A DNA stretch of 53,909 nt from Magnetospirillum sulfuroxidans (GCF_018224925.1 NZ_JAGTUF010000024.1:1-53909); one strand, 5' to 3'. Positions 36,122 to 45,749 are shown, numbered from the stretch's first letter. Made by a program: numbers and translations. The notes: generated by a model not told the origin, from the sequence alone.

Positions 36122-37300
36122 GTGCAAAGCTTCCAGTGGGACGACGCCTTCCTGATCGAGGACCAACTGTCCGAAGACGAAAAGATGATCCGCGATGCGG
36201 CCCGGGCCTATTGCCAGGACAAGCTGCAACCCCGGGTGATTTCGGCCTTCCGCCAGGAACGCTTTGACCGCGAGATCATGACCGAGATGGGCGAATTGGG
36301 CCTGTTGGGGCCGACGGTGCCGGAAGAATACGGCGGACCGGGCGTCAATCACGTCGCCTATGGCCTGATCGCCCGTGAAGTCGAACGTGTGGATTCCGGC
36401 TATCGCTCGGCCATGAGCGTGCAATCGTCGCTGGTCATGCATCCCATCCATGCCTATGGCAGCGAAGAGCAGAAGAAAAAGTGGCTGCCCAAGCTGGCCA
36501 CCGGCGAAGTCATCGGTTGTTTCGGTCTGACCGAGCCGGATTCGGGGTCGGACCCGGCCAGCATGCGCACGCGGGCGAAAAAGGTTGATGGCGGTTATCT
36601 GCTGACCGGCCAGAAAATGTGGATCACCAATTCCCCCATCGCCGATATCGCCGTGGTCTGGGCCAAGTCGGAAGCCCATGACGGCAAGATCAAGGGCTTC
36701 ATCGTCGAACGCGGCGCCACCGGCTTTTCCACCCCGAAGATCGAGGGCAAGTTGAGCTTGCGCGCTTCGGTCACCGGCGAGATCGTCTTGGACGAAGCCT
36801 TTGTTCCCGAAGAAAACCTGCTGCCCAATGCCTCGGGTCTGGCGGGTCCCTTTGGCTGTTTGAACAAGGCGCGTTACGGCATCGCCTGGGGCGTGATCGG
36901 CGCCGCCGAGTTCTGCTGGCACGCCGCGCGTCAATACACCTTGGATCGCAAGCAGTTCGGTCGGCCGCTGGCCGCCAATCAGTTGGTCCAGTTCAAACTG
37001 GCCAACATGCAGACCGACATCGTCTTGGCCATGCAGGCCGCCTTGCGCGTCGGCCGGATGATGGACGAAGGCACTTGGGCGCCGGAAGCGGTGTCGCTGA
37101 TCAAGCGCAACAATTGCGTCAAGGCGCTGGACATCGCCCGCGTCGCCCGCGACATGCACGGCGGTAACGGCATTGCCGACGAATTCCAGGTCATTCGCCA
37201 CATGGTCAATCTGGAAACGGTCAATACCTATGAAGGCACCCAAGACGTCCATGCGCTGATCCTGGGCCGGGCCCAGACCGGTATTCAGGCGTTTTCATGA
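36122..37300 (+). CDS. gcdH: Glutaryl-CoA dehydrogenase
   Basis: A 392-aa flavin-dependent acyl-CoA dehydrogenase. The catalytic base is Glu371 in [10 protein letters not shown], and the following [13 protein letters not shown] end is characteristic of glutaryl-CoA dehydrogenase rather than other acyl-CoA dehydrogenases. FAD-binding [13 protein letters not shown] and WITNSPIAD segments are intact. It oxidises and decarboxylates glutaryl-CoA to crotonyl-CoA in lysine, tryptophan and glutarate breakdown. The start is GTG 36122 with AGGAG 8 nt upstream. It overlaps the CoA-transferase gene by 4 nt. Confidence 0.94.
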   Translation: MQSFQWDDAFLIEDQLSEDEKMIRDAARAYCQDKLQPRVISAFRQERFDREIMTEMGELGLLGPTVPEEYGGPGVNHVAYGLIAREVERVDSGYRSAMSVQSSLVMHPIHAYGSEEQKKKWLPKLATGEVIGCFGLTEPDSGSDPASMRTRAKKVDGGYLLTGQKMWITNSPIADIAVVWAKSEAHDGKIKGFIVERGATGFSTPKIEGKLSLRASVTGEIVLDEAFVPEENLLPNASGLAGPFGCLNKARYGIAWGVIGAAEFCWHAARQYTLDRKQFGRPLAANQLVQFKLANMQTDIVLAMQAALRVGRMMDEGTWAPEAVSLIKRNNCVKALDIARVARDMHGGNGIADEFQVIRHMVNLETVNTYEGTQDVHALILGRAQTGIQAFS

Positions 37301-38496
37301 GCGGTCCGCTTTCTCACCTGCGCATCCTTGATCTGTCCCGTGTTCTGGCCGGCCCGTGGGCCGGTCAGATGCTGGCCGATCTTGGGGCCGAGGTCATCAA
37401 GGTGGAAAAACCCGAGGGCGGCGACGACACCCGCGCTTGGGGGCCGCCCTTCGCCGAGGGCGGCGAAAGCGCCTATTACCTGTCGGCCAATCGCGGCAAG
37501 CGTTCGGTGGCCATCGACATGGCCACCGCCGAGGGCCAGGAATTGATCCGCGCCCTGGCGGCCAAGTCCGATGTGGTGCTGGAAAACTTCAAGGTCGGCG
37601 GCTTGGCCAAGTATGGTCTGGATTATGCCGCGCTTAAGGCGGTCAAGCCTGACCTGATCTATTGTTCGATTACCGGTTTCGGCCAAACCGGTCCCTATGC
37701 GGCGCGGGCCGGCTATGATTTCCTGATCCAGGGCATGGGCGGCTTGATGAGCTTGACCGGCGATGCCAAGGGCGAACCGATGAAGGTGGGGGTGGCGCTG
37801 ACCGACATCTTCACCGGCATGTATGCCAGTGTCGCCGTGCTGGCGGCGTTGGCCCATCGCGACCGCAGCGGCCAGGGCCAGCATATCGATTTGGCGTTGT
37901 TGGATGTGCAGGTGGCGGTGTTGGCCAATCAGGCCAGCAATTATCTGGTTGGCGGCATGATTCCGCAGCGCCTGGGCAATTCCCACCCCAACATCGTGCC
38001 CTATCAGGCCTTTGCCACTCAAGACGGTCACGCCATCTTGGCGGTGGGCAATGATGGGCAGTTCGCCCGCTTTTGCGCCGTCGCCGCCCGGCCGGATTTG
38101 GCCGAGGATTGCCGCTTCGCCACCAATGTGGAGCGGGTGCGCAATCGCGACATCTTGGTGCCGCTGCTCAAGGATGTGATGACGACGCGGAGTACCGCCG
38201 CCTGGATGACGGCGTTGGAGGCGGCGGGGGTGCCGTGCGGGCCGATCAACACCTTGGATCAGGTGTTCGCCGATCCCCAGGTGCGCCATCGGTCCATGGT
38301 GGTGTCGGTGCCGCATGCGCAGGCCGGTCACGTCGATCTGGTCGCCAATCCCATCCATTTGTCGGAGACGCCGATCACCTATGATCGGGCGCCGCCCCTG
38401 TTGGGAGCCGACACCACGACGGTTTTGACCGAATTGTTGGGGCTGAGCGTCGCTGAACGCGACGGCTTGCGGAACCGGGGGGTGATCGGCGGGTGA
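37297..38496 (+). CDS. gcdG: CaiB/BaiF CoA-transferase (glutarate CoA-transferase-like)
   Basis: A 399-aa class III CoA-transferase. The N-terminal [20 protein letters not shown] and the catalytic Asp170 ([13 protein letters not shown]) are intact. Family members move CoA between dicarboxylic acids through an aspartyl-CoA thioester. The 4-nt overlap with gcdH and the divergent LysR gene support activation of glutarate with succinyl-CoA or another donor. The symbol follows the Pseudomonas locus and rests on context. Confidence 0.85.
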   Translation: MSGPLSHLRILDLSRVLAGPWAGQMLADLGAEVIKVEKPEGGDDTRAWGPPFAEGGESAYYLSANRGKRSVAIDMATAEGQELIRALAAKSDVVLENFKVGGLAKYGLDYAALKAVKPDLIYCSITGFGQTGPYAARAGYDFLIQGMGGLMSLTGDAKGEPMKVGVALTDIFTGMYASVAVLAALAHRDRSGQGQHIDLALLDVQVAVLANQASNYLVGGMIPQRLGNSHPNIVPYQAFATQDGHAILAVGNDGQFARFCAVAARPDLAEDCRFATNVERVRNRDILVPLLKDVMTTRSTAAWMTALEAAGVPCGPINTLDQVFADPQVRHRSMVVSVPHAQAGHVDLVANPIHLSETPITYDRAPPLLGADTTTVLTELLGLSVAERDGLRNRGVIGG

Positions 38497-38563
38497 TTGC
38501 CGGCTTGGGAAAGGTGCGTGTATGATCCCGTCCGCGATGAAGCGGACCTTCAAGGGGGCGGGC

Positions 38564-39745
38564 ATGCGTTTGAGTTTGGTGGTGGCAGCCTTGGCGCTGG
38601 CGTTGTCCGGCTGCGGCTCCGCGCCGGAACCGCAAGCGACGGCGGCCAAGACCGCCCGTCCGGACATGGCTGGACGACCGAGTCTGAGCGGTGACTGGAT
38701 GAGCGGCGCACGCTCCTATCGCTGGGGGGGAAGCAGTTTTTCCTCGGGGCCGGCGCTGATGGCTGTGGTCAATGATCGCATCGCCCGTCACATGACCTTG
38801 ATTTCGACGCCGACCACCAATGTCGCCGCGTTGCGGGTTTTGTTGCCGCTGCCCGGCGGCGGCGACGCGGTGGTGGCCGAAGCCAGCCGGCAATTGGACA
38901 TGGCTCGTATCGAGGCGATCCGTGCTGTCGGCATGTTCAAATCGGTGCGGGTGGAATTGACCGGTCGGGACAAATTCAAGGCGCGCGGTCACGATTACGT
39001 CTTGTTGCTGGAAAATGGGCAATGGCGGCTGAAAAACGGGAACGGCCTGGAAACGGTGGTTGACGATGGCGCCGATCTGACCGCGTTTCTGGATAATCTG
39101 GCCGCCGGCCTGGACCGGTTGCAAGGCGGCGGCGACTGGGCGGCAGTCTTGACGGTGGGGCCGTCGGGCCATGGCGTGCAGTTCCAAGGGCGCGAATATC
39201 TGTCGATGTTGCGGCTGAACGACGCATTCGATACCGCCAACGCTGAATTACTGAGGAAAATCAAGCCGACCGACAAGCCATTGGGCGGGCGGGCCTTGCT
39301 CGTCATTCCGACCATGGGGGCCAGCGACATTCAGTTGCGGCCGGGTGAGGATTTGGCGCTGCTGGACACCGCCCGCCAAGCCTATCGGCTGTCGCTGGAC
39401 AAGCGCGTCGCCCGCTTCGTCGCCGCGTCCAAGGTGTTTTCCTTCGTCGCGGTGGAATTCGGCAATGATCCTGAACCGGCGCAAGGGGCGTTCGATTGGG
39501 TGCTCTGGCGCATGCCGGATGCCATGTCGTGGTCGGCGCGTGGCCGCGATGGCGTTGTGATGTCGGTGGTTCTGCCGATCTTGCCCGACGATTTCGCCGG
39601 CCAACTGATCCAGGCGATGACACCGCCGCCACCACCGCCCGCCGCCGAACCCGAGTCGATGCCGTCGGTTGGCGATCCGGTCACCGATGCGGGCGGCGAA
39701 ATCATTATTCCCCCCCTTCCCTTGCCGCAGGAACCGCAGCAGTGA
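38564..39745 (+). CDS. Hypothetical lipoprotein
   Basis: A 393-aa protein I do not recognise. The signal sequence ends in the lipobox LSGC with Cys17 as lipidation site; without the usual Asp at +2 it would go to the outer membrane. The middle is a mixed alpha/beta domain, and the C-terminal 45 residues are Pro-rich (seven consecutive Pro, then PPLPLPQEPQQ). ATG 38564 is preferred because AGGGGG precedes it and gives a compact signal peptide; ATG 38522 would add 14 residues. Its stop overlaps the yciB start (GTGA), coupling it to a septation protein. Confidence 0.7.
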   Translation: MRLSLVVAALALALSGCGSAPEPQATAAKTARPDMAGRPSLSGDWMSGARSYRWGGSSFSSGPALMAVVNDRIARHMTLISTPTTNVAALRVLLPLPGGGDAVVAEASRQLDMARIEAIRAVGMFKSVRVELTGRDKFKARGHDYVLLLENGQWRLKNGNGLETVVDDGADLTAFLDNLAAGLDRLQGGGDWAAVLTVGPSGHGVQFQGREYLSMLRLNDAFDTANAELLRKIKPTDKPLGGRALLVIPTMGASDIQLRPGEDLALLDTARQAYRLSLDKRVARFVAASKVFSFVAVEFGNDPEPAQGAFDWVLWRMPDAMSWSARGRDGVVMSVVLPILPDDFAGQLIQAMTPPPPPPAAEPESMPSVGDPVTDAGGEIIIPPLPLPQEPQQ

Positions 39746-40296
39746 CCGCAATGCCTTGGCTGAAACCCGCCGTCGAATATGGCCCCCTGGCCGTTTTCGT
39801 CGCTGTCTATTTTTCCCAGGGGCTGATGCCGGCGACGGTGGCGTTGATGATCGCCACCGTCATCGGAGTTGGAATGTCCTGGTTGGTCACCCGCAAGGTG
39901 CCGTTGATGCCGGTGGTCACCGCCGTCATCGTTTTGGTCTTCGGCGGCCTGACCTTGTGGTTGAACGATGAAAACTTCATCAAGATGAAGCCGACCATCA
40001 TCTACGCCCTGTTCGCCATCGTCATCGGCGGCGGGCTGGCGCTGGGTAAAAGCGTGCTGAAAAAGGTTCTCGGCCACGCCGTCAGCATGGACGAAGCCGG
40101 CTGGCGGAGTTTGTCGGTGCGGGTGGCGCTGTTCTTTGCCGCCATGGCGGTGGCCAACGAGGTGGTCCGCCACGTCATGACCACCGATCATTGGGTGCTG
40201 TGGAAGATGCCGGGCAGTCTGATCATCACCTTGGTCTTCATGATGGCGCAAGGTCCGTTGATCCTGCGGCATCAGCTGGACCAAGAAAAAACATAA
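39742..40296 (+). CDS. yciB: Intracellular septation protein A (YciB/IspZ family)
   Basis: A small inner-membrane protein of about 184 aa with five to six helices. Family motifs are VFGGLTLWLNDENFIKMKPT followed by IYALFA, and NEVVRH near the end. YciB helps maintain cell-envelope integrity and normal division in enterics. The GTG at 39742 overlaps the stop of the lipoprotein gene and has AGGA 9 nt upstream; ATG 39751 is the alternative. The coupling suggests the lipoprotein may act in the same envelope process. Confidence 0.88.
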   Translation: MTAMPWLKPAVEYGPLAVFVAVYFSQGLMPATVALMIATVIGVGMSWLVTRKVPLMPVVTAVIVLVFGGLTLWLNDENFIKMKPTIIYALFAIVIGGGLALGKSVLKKVLGHAVSMDEAGWRSLSVRVALFFAAMAVANEVVRHVMTTDHWVLWKMPGSLIITLVFMMAQGPLILRHQLDQEKT

Positions 40297-40358
40297 ACGC
40301 TGTCACGCCCTTGCCGGCTGGCGCGTCATGAAGGCGTATCTGAACCATAAGGATCGCC

Positions 40359-40790
40359 ATGATGAACACCCGTTTCGATATCGCCGCCCTGGCGGCTTCG
40401 GCCTATCAGGGCCTGTATGCCGTTTCCGAAACCCTGGCTCAATCCAGCCTGGGCGCGGGTTTCAAGCATCTGATTGATTTGCGGGTGTCGCAAATCAACG
40501 ATTGTCATTTCTGCCAGAACCTGCACCGGGAATGGGGCGTGCGCGACGGGGTGTCGGCGGCGCGTTTGGAGGCGGTGGCCACGTGGCCGACCGCGCCGGA
40601 ATTCACCGCGGCCGAACGCGCCGCCTTTGCCTGGGCCGAGACCTTGACCCGGCAGCAGGAAGCGAATGTCGAGGCCTTGTTGGCCGATCTGCGCAGCCAT
40701 TGGTCCGAACAGGCCATTGCCGAACTGACCATGATCGTCGCGGTGATCAATGCCTGGAATCGGGTCGGCATCTCGGCTTATGCGCACTGA
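40359..40790 (+). CDS. Carboxymuconolactone decarboxylase-like (AhpD fold) protein
   Basis: A 143-aa AhpD-fold protein. The redox-active CX2C pair with the following His is intact (DCHFCQNLH), which marks the peroxidase-like branch of the family. It overlaps the sigma factor gene by 11 nt. Genes for such proteins are the typical neighbour and target of ECF41 sigma factors, so it is likely part of that regulon. AAGGA is 5 nt before the ATG. The natural substrate is unknown. Confidence 0.88.
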   Translation: MMNTRFDIAALAASAYQGLYAVSETLAQSSLGAGFKHLIDLRVSQINDCHFCQNLHREWGVRDGVSAARLEAVATWPTAPEFTAAERAAFAWAETLTRQQEANVEALLADLRSHWSEQAIAELTMIVAVINAWNRVGISAYAH

Positions 40791-41640
40791 ACCGGCCCTT
40801 GCCGATTTTCTTGGCCAGCGGCCGCGCTTGCGGCTGCTGGCCTATCGGCTGCTGGGCAGCGCCAGCGAAGCTGACGACGTGGTGCAGGATGCCTGGTTGA
40901 AATGGTGTCGGGTGGCGGACGGGGTCGATGATCCCGCCGCCTTTCTCACCACCCAGGTCACCCGATTGGCGCTGGATCGGCTGCGCACCGCGCGTCGCCG
41001 CGCCGCTTTGGGGGCACAATGGCTGCCCGAGCCGTGGGTCGAGCCGGTGGCGGCGGATGAATTCGACCTTTCCACCGGCCTGTTGCTGTTGCTTGAGCGC
41101 CTGACCCCGGATCAGCGGGCGGTCTATGTCCTGCGTGAAGCCATGGATCTGGATTTTGCCGAGATCGCCACCATTGTTGAAAAGAATGTGGCGACCTGCC
41201 GTCAAATCATGAGCCGGGCGCGGGTGGGGCTGAAGGGAGAGCCCCGCTTCGCCTGGGATGCGGAGCAGACCGCCACCGTGGTGCGCCGCTTCGCCGCCGC
41301 CTGCGATCAGCGCGACTATACCGCCCTGGTGGCATTGTTAGGGGGGGAAGCCCGCTTGATCAGTTATGCCGGCAAGAACGGCAAAGCCGCGCTGAACCCA
41401 ATCTTGGGACCCGACCGGATCAGTCGTTTCCTGCTGGGGGTGCGCCGCAAGTTTCTGCCCGCCGATTTTCGCTTGCGCCAAATTACCGTCAACGGCCTGC
41501 CGGGGCTGAGTGGCGAAAGCGACGGGCAGGTGCGGTGGATGCTGAGTTTCGGCGTCGCCGACGACCGCATCCACCGTATCTACCTGCAAGCCGATCCTGA
41601 TCTGTTGTCAGGAGCGGGGGCTCAGACCACATCCCGGTGA
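40780..41640 (+). CDS. sigJ: ECF41-type RNA polymerase sigma factor (SigJ-like)
   Basis: A 286-aa extracytoplasmic-function sigma factor. Region 2 is at about 10-75 (LLAYRLLGSASEADDVVQDA) and region 4 at about 108-160 (LTPDQRAVYVLREAMDLDFA). The linker contains the WLPEP motif of the ECF41 group. The C-terminal 120 residues form a SnoaL-like domain, which in ECF41 proteins tunes activity without a separate anti-sigma factor. NGLPG is present, but the Gly-rich motif I recall as DGGGR/K is replaced by YAGKNGKA. It starts inside the upstream gene. Confidence 0.9.
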   Translation: MRTEPALADFLGQRPRLRLLAYRLLGSASEADDVVQDAWLKWCRVADGVDDPAAFLTTQVTRLALDRLRTARRRAALGAQWLPEPWVEPVAADEFDLSTGLLLLLERLTPDQRAVYVLREAMDLDFAEIATIVEKNVATCRQIMSRARVGLKGEPRFAWDAEQTATVVRRFAAACDQRDYTALVALLGGEARLISYAGKNGKAALNPILGPDRISRFLLGVRRKFLPADFRLRQITVNGLPGLSGESDGQVRWMLSFGVADDRIHRIYLQADPDLLSGAGAQTTSR

Positions 41641-41655
41641 TCGGAACCGATCACC
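41636..41655. repeat. 20-bp inverted repeat at the sigJ stop
   Basis: GGTGATCGG and CCGATCACC form a perfect 9-bp stem around AA, overlapping the sigma factor stop codon, between convergent genes. It may be a terminator stem lacking a T-run, or a protein-binding site. The remaining 113 nt to the aminotransferase gene contain a second GC-rich segment but no gene. Confidence 0.55.
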
Positions 41656-41768
41656 GGCGCCCAAGCGGCGGGCGGATTTCTCCGAAACCCTTGCTGCCCG
41701 CGGCATAAGCCGCGCGGCCCCTTGGGCCTCACCAACTCTCGATGAGCTCCTCTCACCGGGATTTGGTC

Positions 41769-42968
41769 TCAGACCACCTGACCTTCGGTCAGGATCCGTT
41801 CCAGCGCGGCGACGCCGGCCGGCAGATCCAGCTTGGCGCCATGGGCTTTCAGGCTGGAGCCGAAGGCGTGCAGGGTGCGGAAAATGGTGTGAGCATGGCA
41901 TTGCTCCCCCATTTGGCCGATGCGCAAGATATCCAGGCCGAAGGCGCCCGAGATTTCCACCCGGTGCACCTGCGACATGTGGCGGCGGACATCGTCGGGC
42001 GACACGCCCTCGGGCACCTTGATGCCGACCACCGAATTCAGCCGCGCTTCTTCCTTGACCAGTAATTCCAGGCCCATGGCCTCGACACCGCCTTGTAGCG
42101 CCAGCGAACATAATTCGTGACGGTGGAAGCGGGCCGGCAAGGTTTCGCTACAGATCAGCCGCAACGCTTCGTGAATGGCCATGATCCCCGATACCGGGGC
42201 GGTATAGTGATAGGAATTCTTGTTCCAGAACCGATCGGCCAGCCGGGCATCCAGGCACCAATGCGCCATCGGGGCGTTGCGGCCCTCGATGCGTCGCCAC
42301 GCCTGATCGGAAAAGGCCAGCAGCGAGACGCCGGGAATGGATGACAGGCCCTTTTGTCCGCCGGTGATCAGGGCGTCGACGCCCCATTCATCCATGTCCA
42401 GACGCATGGTCGACAGCGTGCAGACGGCGTCGACGACCATCAGGCAGTCATGTTCGCGGGCGATGACGCAGATTTCCGGCAGATAGCGATTCCACACGGT
42501 ATTGGACGTTTCGCCCTGAACGATGGTCAGCAGCGTCGGGCGATGTGCGCGGATGGCCGCTTCCACCTGATCGGGGCGGGCGGGCTCGCCACTGGCGATT
42601 TCCAAGATAACCACGTCGGCTTGGCAGCGTTCGGCCATTTCGGCCAGGCGACGGCTGAAATAGCCGTTGCACACCGCCAGCACCTTGGTGCCGGGCTCGA
42701 CCAGATTGCACACCGCCATCTCCATGGCGGCCGAGGCCGGGCCGGCGACGCCGAGAATCTGTCCCGACTGGGTTTGGAAGACATAGCGGGCCATGGCTTT
42801 GACCTGTTCGACCACCCGGTTCATGGTCTCGCCCAGGTGATTGATGACGATGGAATTGGCCTGGGCCACCTTGGCCGGAATTGGCACCGGGCCTGCCCCC
42901 ATCATCAGCAGGGGTTCATCGGGCAAAATACGATCGAGCGGGACGACGGACGGCGGCGGGTAGCGCAT
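41769..42968 (-). CDS. Class V aminotransferase (serine/alanine-glyoxylate type)
   Basis: A 399-aa PLP enzyme. The Schiff-base lysine is Lys206 in ITGGQKGLSS, and Asp180 (VVDAVCTL) pairs with the pyridine nitrogen. The N-terminal LLMMGAGPVPIP is typical of alanine-glyoxylate or serine-glyoxylate aminotransferases and of PucG-type ureidoglycine aminotransferases. The exact amino donor cannot be decided. It stands alone between convergent sigJ and divergent RNase T2. Confidence 0.88.
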   Translation of the reverse strand: MRYPPPSVVPLDRILPDEPLLMMGAGPVPIPAKVAQANSIVINHLGETMNRVVEQVKAMARYVFQTQSGQILGVAGPASAAMEMAVCNLVEPGTKVLAVCNGYFSRRLAEMAERCQADVVILEIASGEPARPDQVEAAIRAHRPTLLTIVQGETSNTVWNRYLPEICVIAREHDCLMVVDAVCTLSTMRLDMDEWGVDALITGGQKGLSSIPGVSLLAFSDQAWRRIEGRNAPMAHWCLDARLADRFWNKNSYHYTAPVSGIMAIHEALRLICSETLPARFHRHELCSLALQGGVEAMGLELLVKEEARLNSVVGIKVPEGVSPDDVRRHMSQVHRVEISGAFGLDILRIGQMGEQCHAHTIFRTLHAFGSSLKAHGAKLDLPAGVAALERILTEGQVV

Positions 42969-43079
42969 GGTTTCCTGTTCCTTTTGGGGTGCGCAATTCA
43001 GGGCGGCGCAAGCCCGCTTGTCAAGGATTTCGCCATGGTTAAATTGAATGGGTGAAATTCGCGTTCAAAGGAGGCGGTC

Positions 43080-43718
43080 ATGCGCTGGTGGATGCTATGC
43101 TTGCTGTGCCTTGTGGCCGCGCCGGCCTGGGGGCAAAAGGCCGGAATTCCGGGTAAGTTCGATCATTACCTGTTGGCGTTGTCGTGGTCGCCGACATATT
43201 GCGCCGGCCGCGCCGGGCGTGGTGACACCGAACAATGCGGCGGCCCGCGTTCCTATGGCTTCGTCGTTCATGGCCTGTGGCCGCAATATGATCAAGACGG
43301 CTATCCGGTCGCATGCGTGGCCGCTCCGCCCCCGGTTCCTGACGATGTCGCCCAGGCGGCGTTGCCGATCATGCCCAGCCGCAAGCTGATCGAGCATGAG
43401 TGGGTGCGCCATGGCACTTGCAACGGCGGCACCCCGGCCGAGTTTTTCGCCAAGGCCCGCGCGGCTTTTGGCATCCTTCATATTCCGGCGGAATTCGTCG
43501 CGCCCAAAAGCCCCGTGCACATGCCGCCGCAACAGGTGGAGGCCTTGTTCATGCGGGACAATCCCGGTTTGACCGCCGATCAGCTGGCGGTGGTGTGTCG
43601 GGGGCGTTACGCGGCCGAAATCCGCGTCTGTCTTAGTAAGGATCTGAAATTCACCGCCTGTGGCAAGGGCGTGCGCGATCGCTGCGCCGGCGAGGTTTTG
43701 TTTCCACCCTCGCGTTAG
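43080..43718 (+). CDS. Secreted ribonuclease T2
   Basis: A 212-aa RNase T2. The signal peptide is cut near AWG at 18. CAS I is FVVHGLWPQ with His64, and CAS II is HEWVRHGTC with His106, Glu107 and His111, so all catalytic residues are present. Several Cys suggest disulfides, in line with a periplasmic or secreted enzyme that degrades RNA for nutrients. AGGAGG is 6 nt before the ATG. Confidence 0.95.
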   Translation: MRWWMLCLLCLVAAPAWGQKAGIPGKFDHYLLALSWSPTYCAGRAGRGDTEQCGGPRSYGFVVHGLWPQYDQDGYPVACVAAPPPVPDDVAQAALPIMPSRKLIEHEWVRHGTCNGGTPAEFFAKARAAFGILHIPAEFVAPKSPVHMPPQQVEALFMRDNPGLTADQLAVVCRGRYAAEIRVCLSKDLKFTACGKGVRDRCAGEVLFPPSR

Positions 43719-43795
43719 GGTGGGCTTGCGTATTTCGCTTGTCAGCGTCTGAATGCTGACGCAGGCTTTCGCCGCTGCATTGCGCGGGTGGGGGA

Positions 43796-45442
43796 ATGAT
43801 GGATTTACACGGACCGGCGCAAGCCCTGTTGGTGCTGTCGGTGGCCGCCGCTGGCGGTTTGGCCCTGGGACAGATCAAGATTCGCGGCGTCAAGCTGGGG
43901 GTGGGCGGAGTTTTGTTCGCCGGCTTGGCGTTGGGCCATTTCGGCTTTTCCATGGACGCCACCATGTTGGCCTTCGCCCGTGAATTCGGGCTGGTGCTGT
44001 TCGTCTATGCCATCGGCGTATCGGTGGGGCCGGGTTTCTTCGAGGCGTTCAAGAAGGATGGCATGGTGCTGAACCTGATGGCCGCCGCCATTGTCGTCTT
44101 GGGGGCGTTGATGGCGGTGTTTGTCCATCTGGTCGGCGGGGTGGAATTGCCGGCCGCCTTGGGGCTGTTGTCGGGGGCGGTGACCAACACGCCGTCGCTT
44201 GCCGCCGGCCAGGAGGTCTTGGCGCAGATGGGGTTCTCGGGGGCGGTGCAAGGCCAAGCCTACGCCGTCGCTTATCCCTTCGGTATCATCGGTATCTTGG
44301 TGTCCATGTTGCTGTTGCGGCTGGTGTTCCGGCAGGACCCGGCCAAGGCGGCGGTGGCGTTCGATGCCGAACGCGCGGCCAAATACGTGGCGTTGGAGAC
44401 CGTCAACGTCGAAATCCGCAATCCCGCCGTCTTCGGCGTGCGCTTGCGCGACCTGGACGAGCTCAAGGAAATGGGCGTCGTGTTGTCGCGGGTGTTGCAC
44501 GATGGCTCGCAGCATGTGGTCAATGCCGAAGACAGCTTGGCCGAGGGCGACGTGGTGTTGGCGGTGGGGCCGGCGAACAAGCTGCCGCGCCTCAACCGGC
44601 TGTTGGGGCCGGTGGCGGCGATCGACCTGAAAGCCATGGATTCGGCCAATGTGGCATGGGAACGCCAAGTGGTCACCCGCTCCGAGGTGTTGGGCAAGAC
44701 CCTGGGCGAGCTGAATTTGCGCGCCCATCACGGCGTGGTCATCAGCCGGGTCAATCGCGGCGACCACGAATTGGTGCCGAACGCCGATCTGAAATTGCAG
44801 TTCGGCGATATGCTGACCGTGGTCGGTCAGCCGGAATCCATGCCGTTGGTGGCCGGAATTATTGGCAACCGGTCAAAGGCTTTGCTGGAAACCCAGGTGC
44901 CGTCCATCTTCATCGGCATTGCCTTGGGCATGCTGCTGGGATCGTTGCCCATCGTTCTGCCGGGCCTGCCTTCCGCGATCAAGCTGGGGCTGGCCGGTGG
45001 TCCGTTGGTGGTGGCGATCGTCTTGTCGCGGTTGGGGCATCTCGGCAAGGTGGTGTGGTTCATGCCGCCCGCCGCCAATCATCTGATGCGCGATCTGGGG
45101 ATCGCCCTGTTCCTGGCCGCCGTCGGCGTCAAATCCGGTCATGGCTTCGTCGAGACCTTGGTGCACGGTCCGGGGCTGTCGTGGATGGCCTGGGGCGTGC
45201 TGATCACCCTGGTGCCGCTGGTGAGCGTGGCGCTGGTGGGGACCTGGATTACCGGCGTGAATTATCTGACCATGTGTGGATTGCTGTCGGGTTCGATGAC
45301 CGATCCGCCGGCTTTGGCTTTCGCCCAGGGGCTGGCCGCGTCGGAAGCGCCGATCTTGTCCTATGCCGCCGTTTACCCGTTGGTCATGGTGTTGCGGGTG
45401 ATCGCGCCGCAGCTTATCGCCTTGATCCTATGGACGGCGTGA
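43796..45442 (+). CDS. AspT/YidE-family transporter with TrkA-C domains
   Basis: A 548-aa membrane protein of the aspartate:alanine exchanger family. Two blocks of membrane helices (about 5-180 and 375-548), each containing the family's duplicated hydrophobic unit (GLLSGAVTNTPSLAAGQ and GLLSGSMTDPPALAFAQ), flank two cytoplasmic TrkA-C domains at about 200-365. The substrate is unknown; relatives exchange amino acids or are uncharacterised YidE/YbjL proteins. The start may be ATG 43796 or 43799. A strong hairpin follows the gene. Confidence 0.88.
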   Translation: MMDLHGPAQALLVLSVAAAGGLALGQIKIRGVKLGVGGVLFAGLALGHFGFSMDATMLAFAREFGLVLFVYAIGVSVGPGFFEAFKKDGMVLNLMAAAIVVLGALMAVFVHLVGGVELPAALGLLSGAVTNTPSLAAGQEVLAQMGFSGAVQGQAYAVAYPFGIIGILVSMLLLRLVFRQDPAKAAVAFDAERAAKYVALETVNVEIRNPAVFGVRLRDLDELKEMGVVLSRVLHDGSQHVVNAEDSLAEGDVVLAVGPANKLPRLNRLLGPVAAIDLKAMDSANVAWERQVVTRSEVLGKTLGELNLRAHHGVVISRVNRGDHELVPNADLKLQFGDMLTVVGQPESMPLVAGIIGNRSKALLETQVPSIFIGIALGMLLGSLPIVLPGLPSAIKLGLAGGPLVVAIVLSRLGHLGKVVWFMPPAANHLMRDLGIALFLAAVGVKSGHGFVETLVHGPGLSWMAWGVLITLVPLVSVALVGTWITGVNYLTMCGLLSGSMTDPPALAFAQGLAASEAPILSYAAVYPLVMVLRVIAPQLIALILWTA

Positions 45443-45459
45443 CGTCTGTCGCCTGAAAA

Positions 45460-45488
45460 GCCGCGCGCCCCATTGCGGGGCGCGCGGC
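45460..45488 (+). terminator. GC-rich terminator hairpin
   Basis: A perfect 12-bp inverted repeat (GCCGCGCGCCCC / GGGGCGCGCGGC) with a 5-nt loop lies 17 nt after the transporter stop codon. The tail CTGTTCGTTG is only mildly T-rich, but stem strength and position support termination. Confidence 0.75.
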
Positions 45489-45749
45489 CTGTTCGTTGAG
45501 AGGAGCTCTTCAGGTCTCGTCTGCGATGGCGGGAGGAGGTTGCCACCGTGAACGTGTCTGTACAATGACAGCGTTCGATTTCTGCGGCAAGGGTTGTGCC
45601 GCTATTTGATGCACATGACACGTATGTTCAAAAAACAGGCAATCCATCTCATCGTCATCGACGCGGTCGTGAATAATCCATTCTGGACTTGCCTGAAAGT
45701 GGTGGAGTGGTCTTAATTATCGTGCATATCGGAAGGGGCAGGGGAATCA
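45489..45749. other. Intergenic region upstream of the GGDEF-EAL gene
   Basis: These 261 nt contain no convincing gene. A short reading frame from ATG 45609 to TAA 45716 lacks a ribosome site and resembles nothing I know. The segment after 45600 is AT-richer and probably carries the promoter of the downstream sensory operon. Confidence 0.45.

Noticed and set aside
45609-45716. A 35-codon frame upstream of the GGDEF-EAL gene
   Set aside because: No ribosome site and no recognisable sequence; kept only as a note in the intergenic entry.
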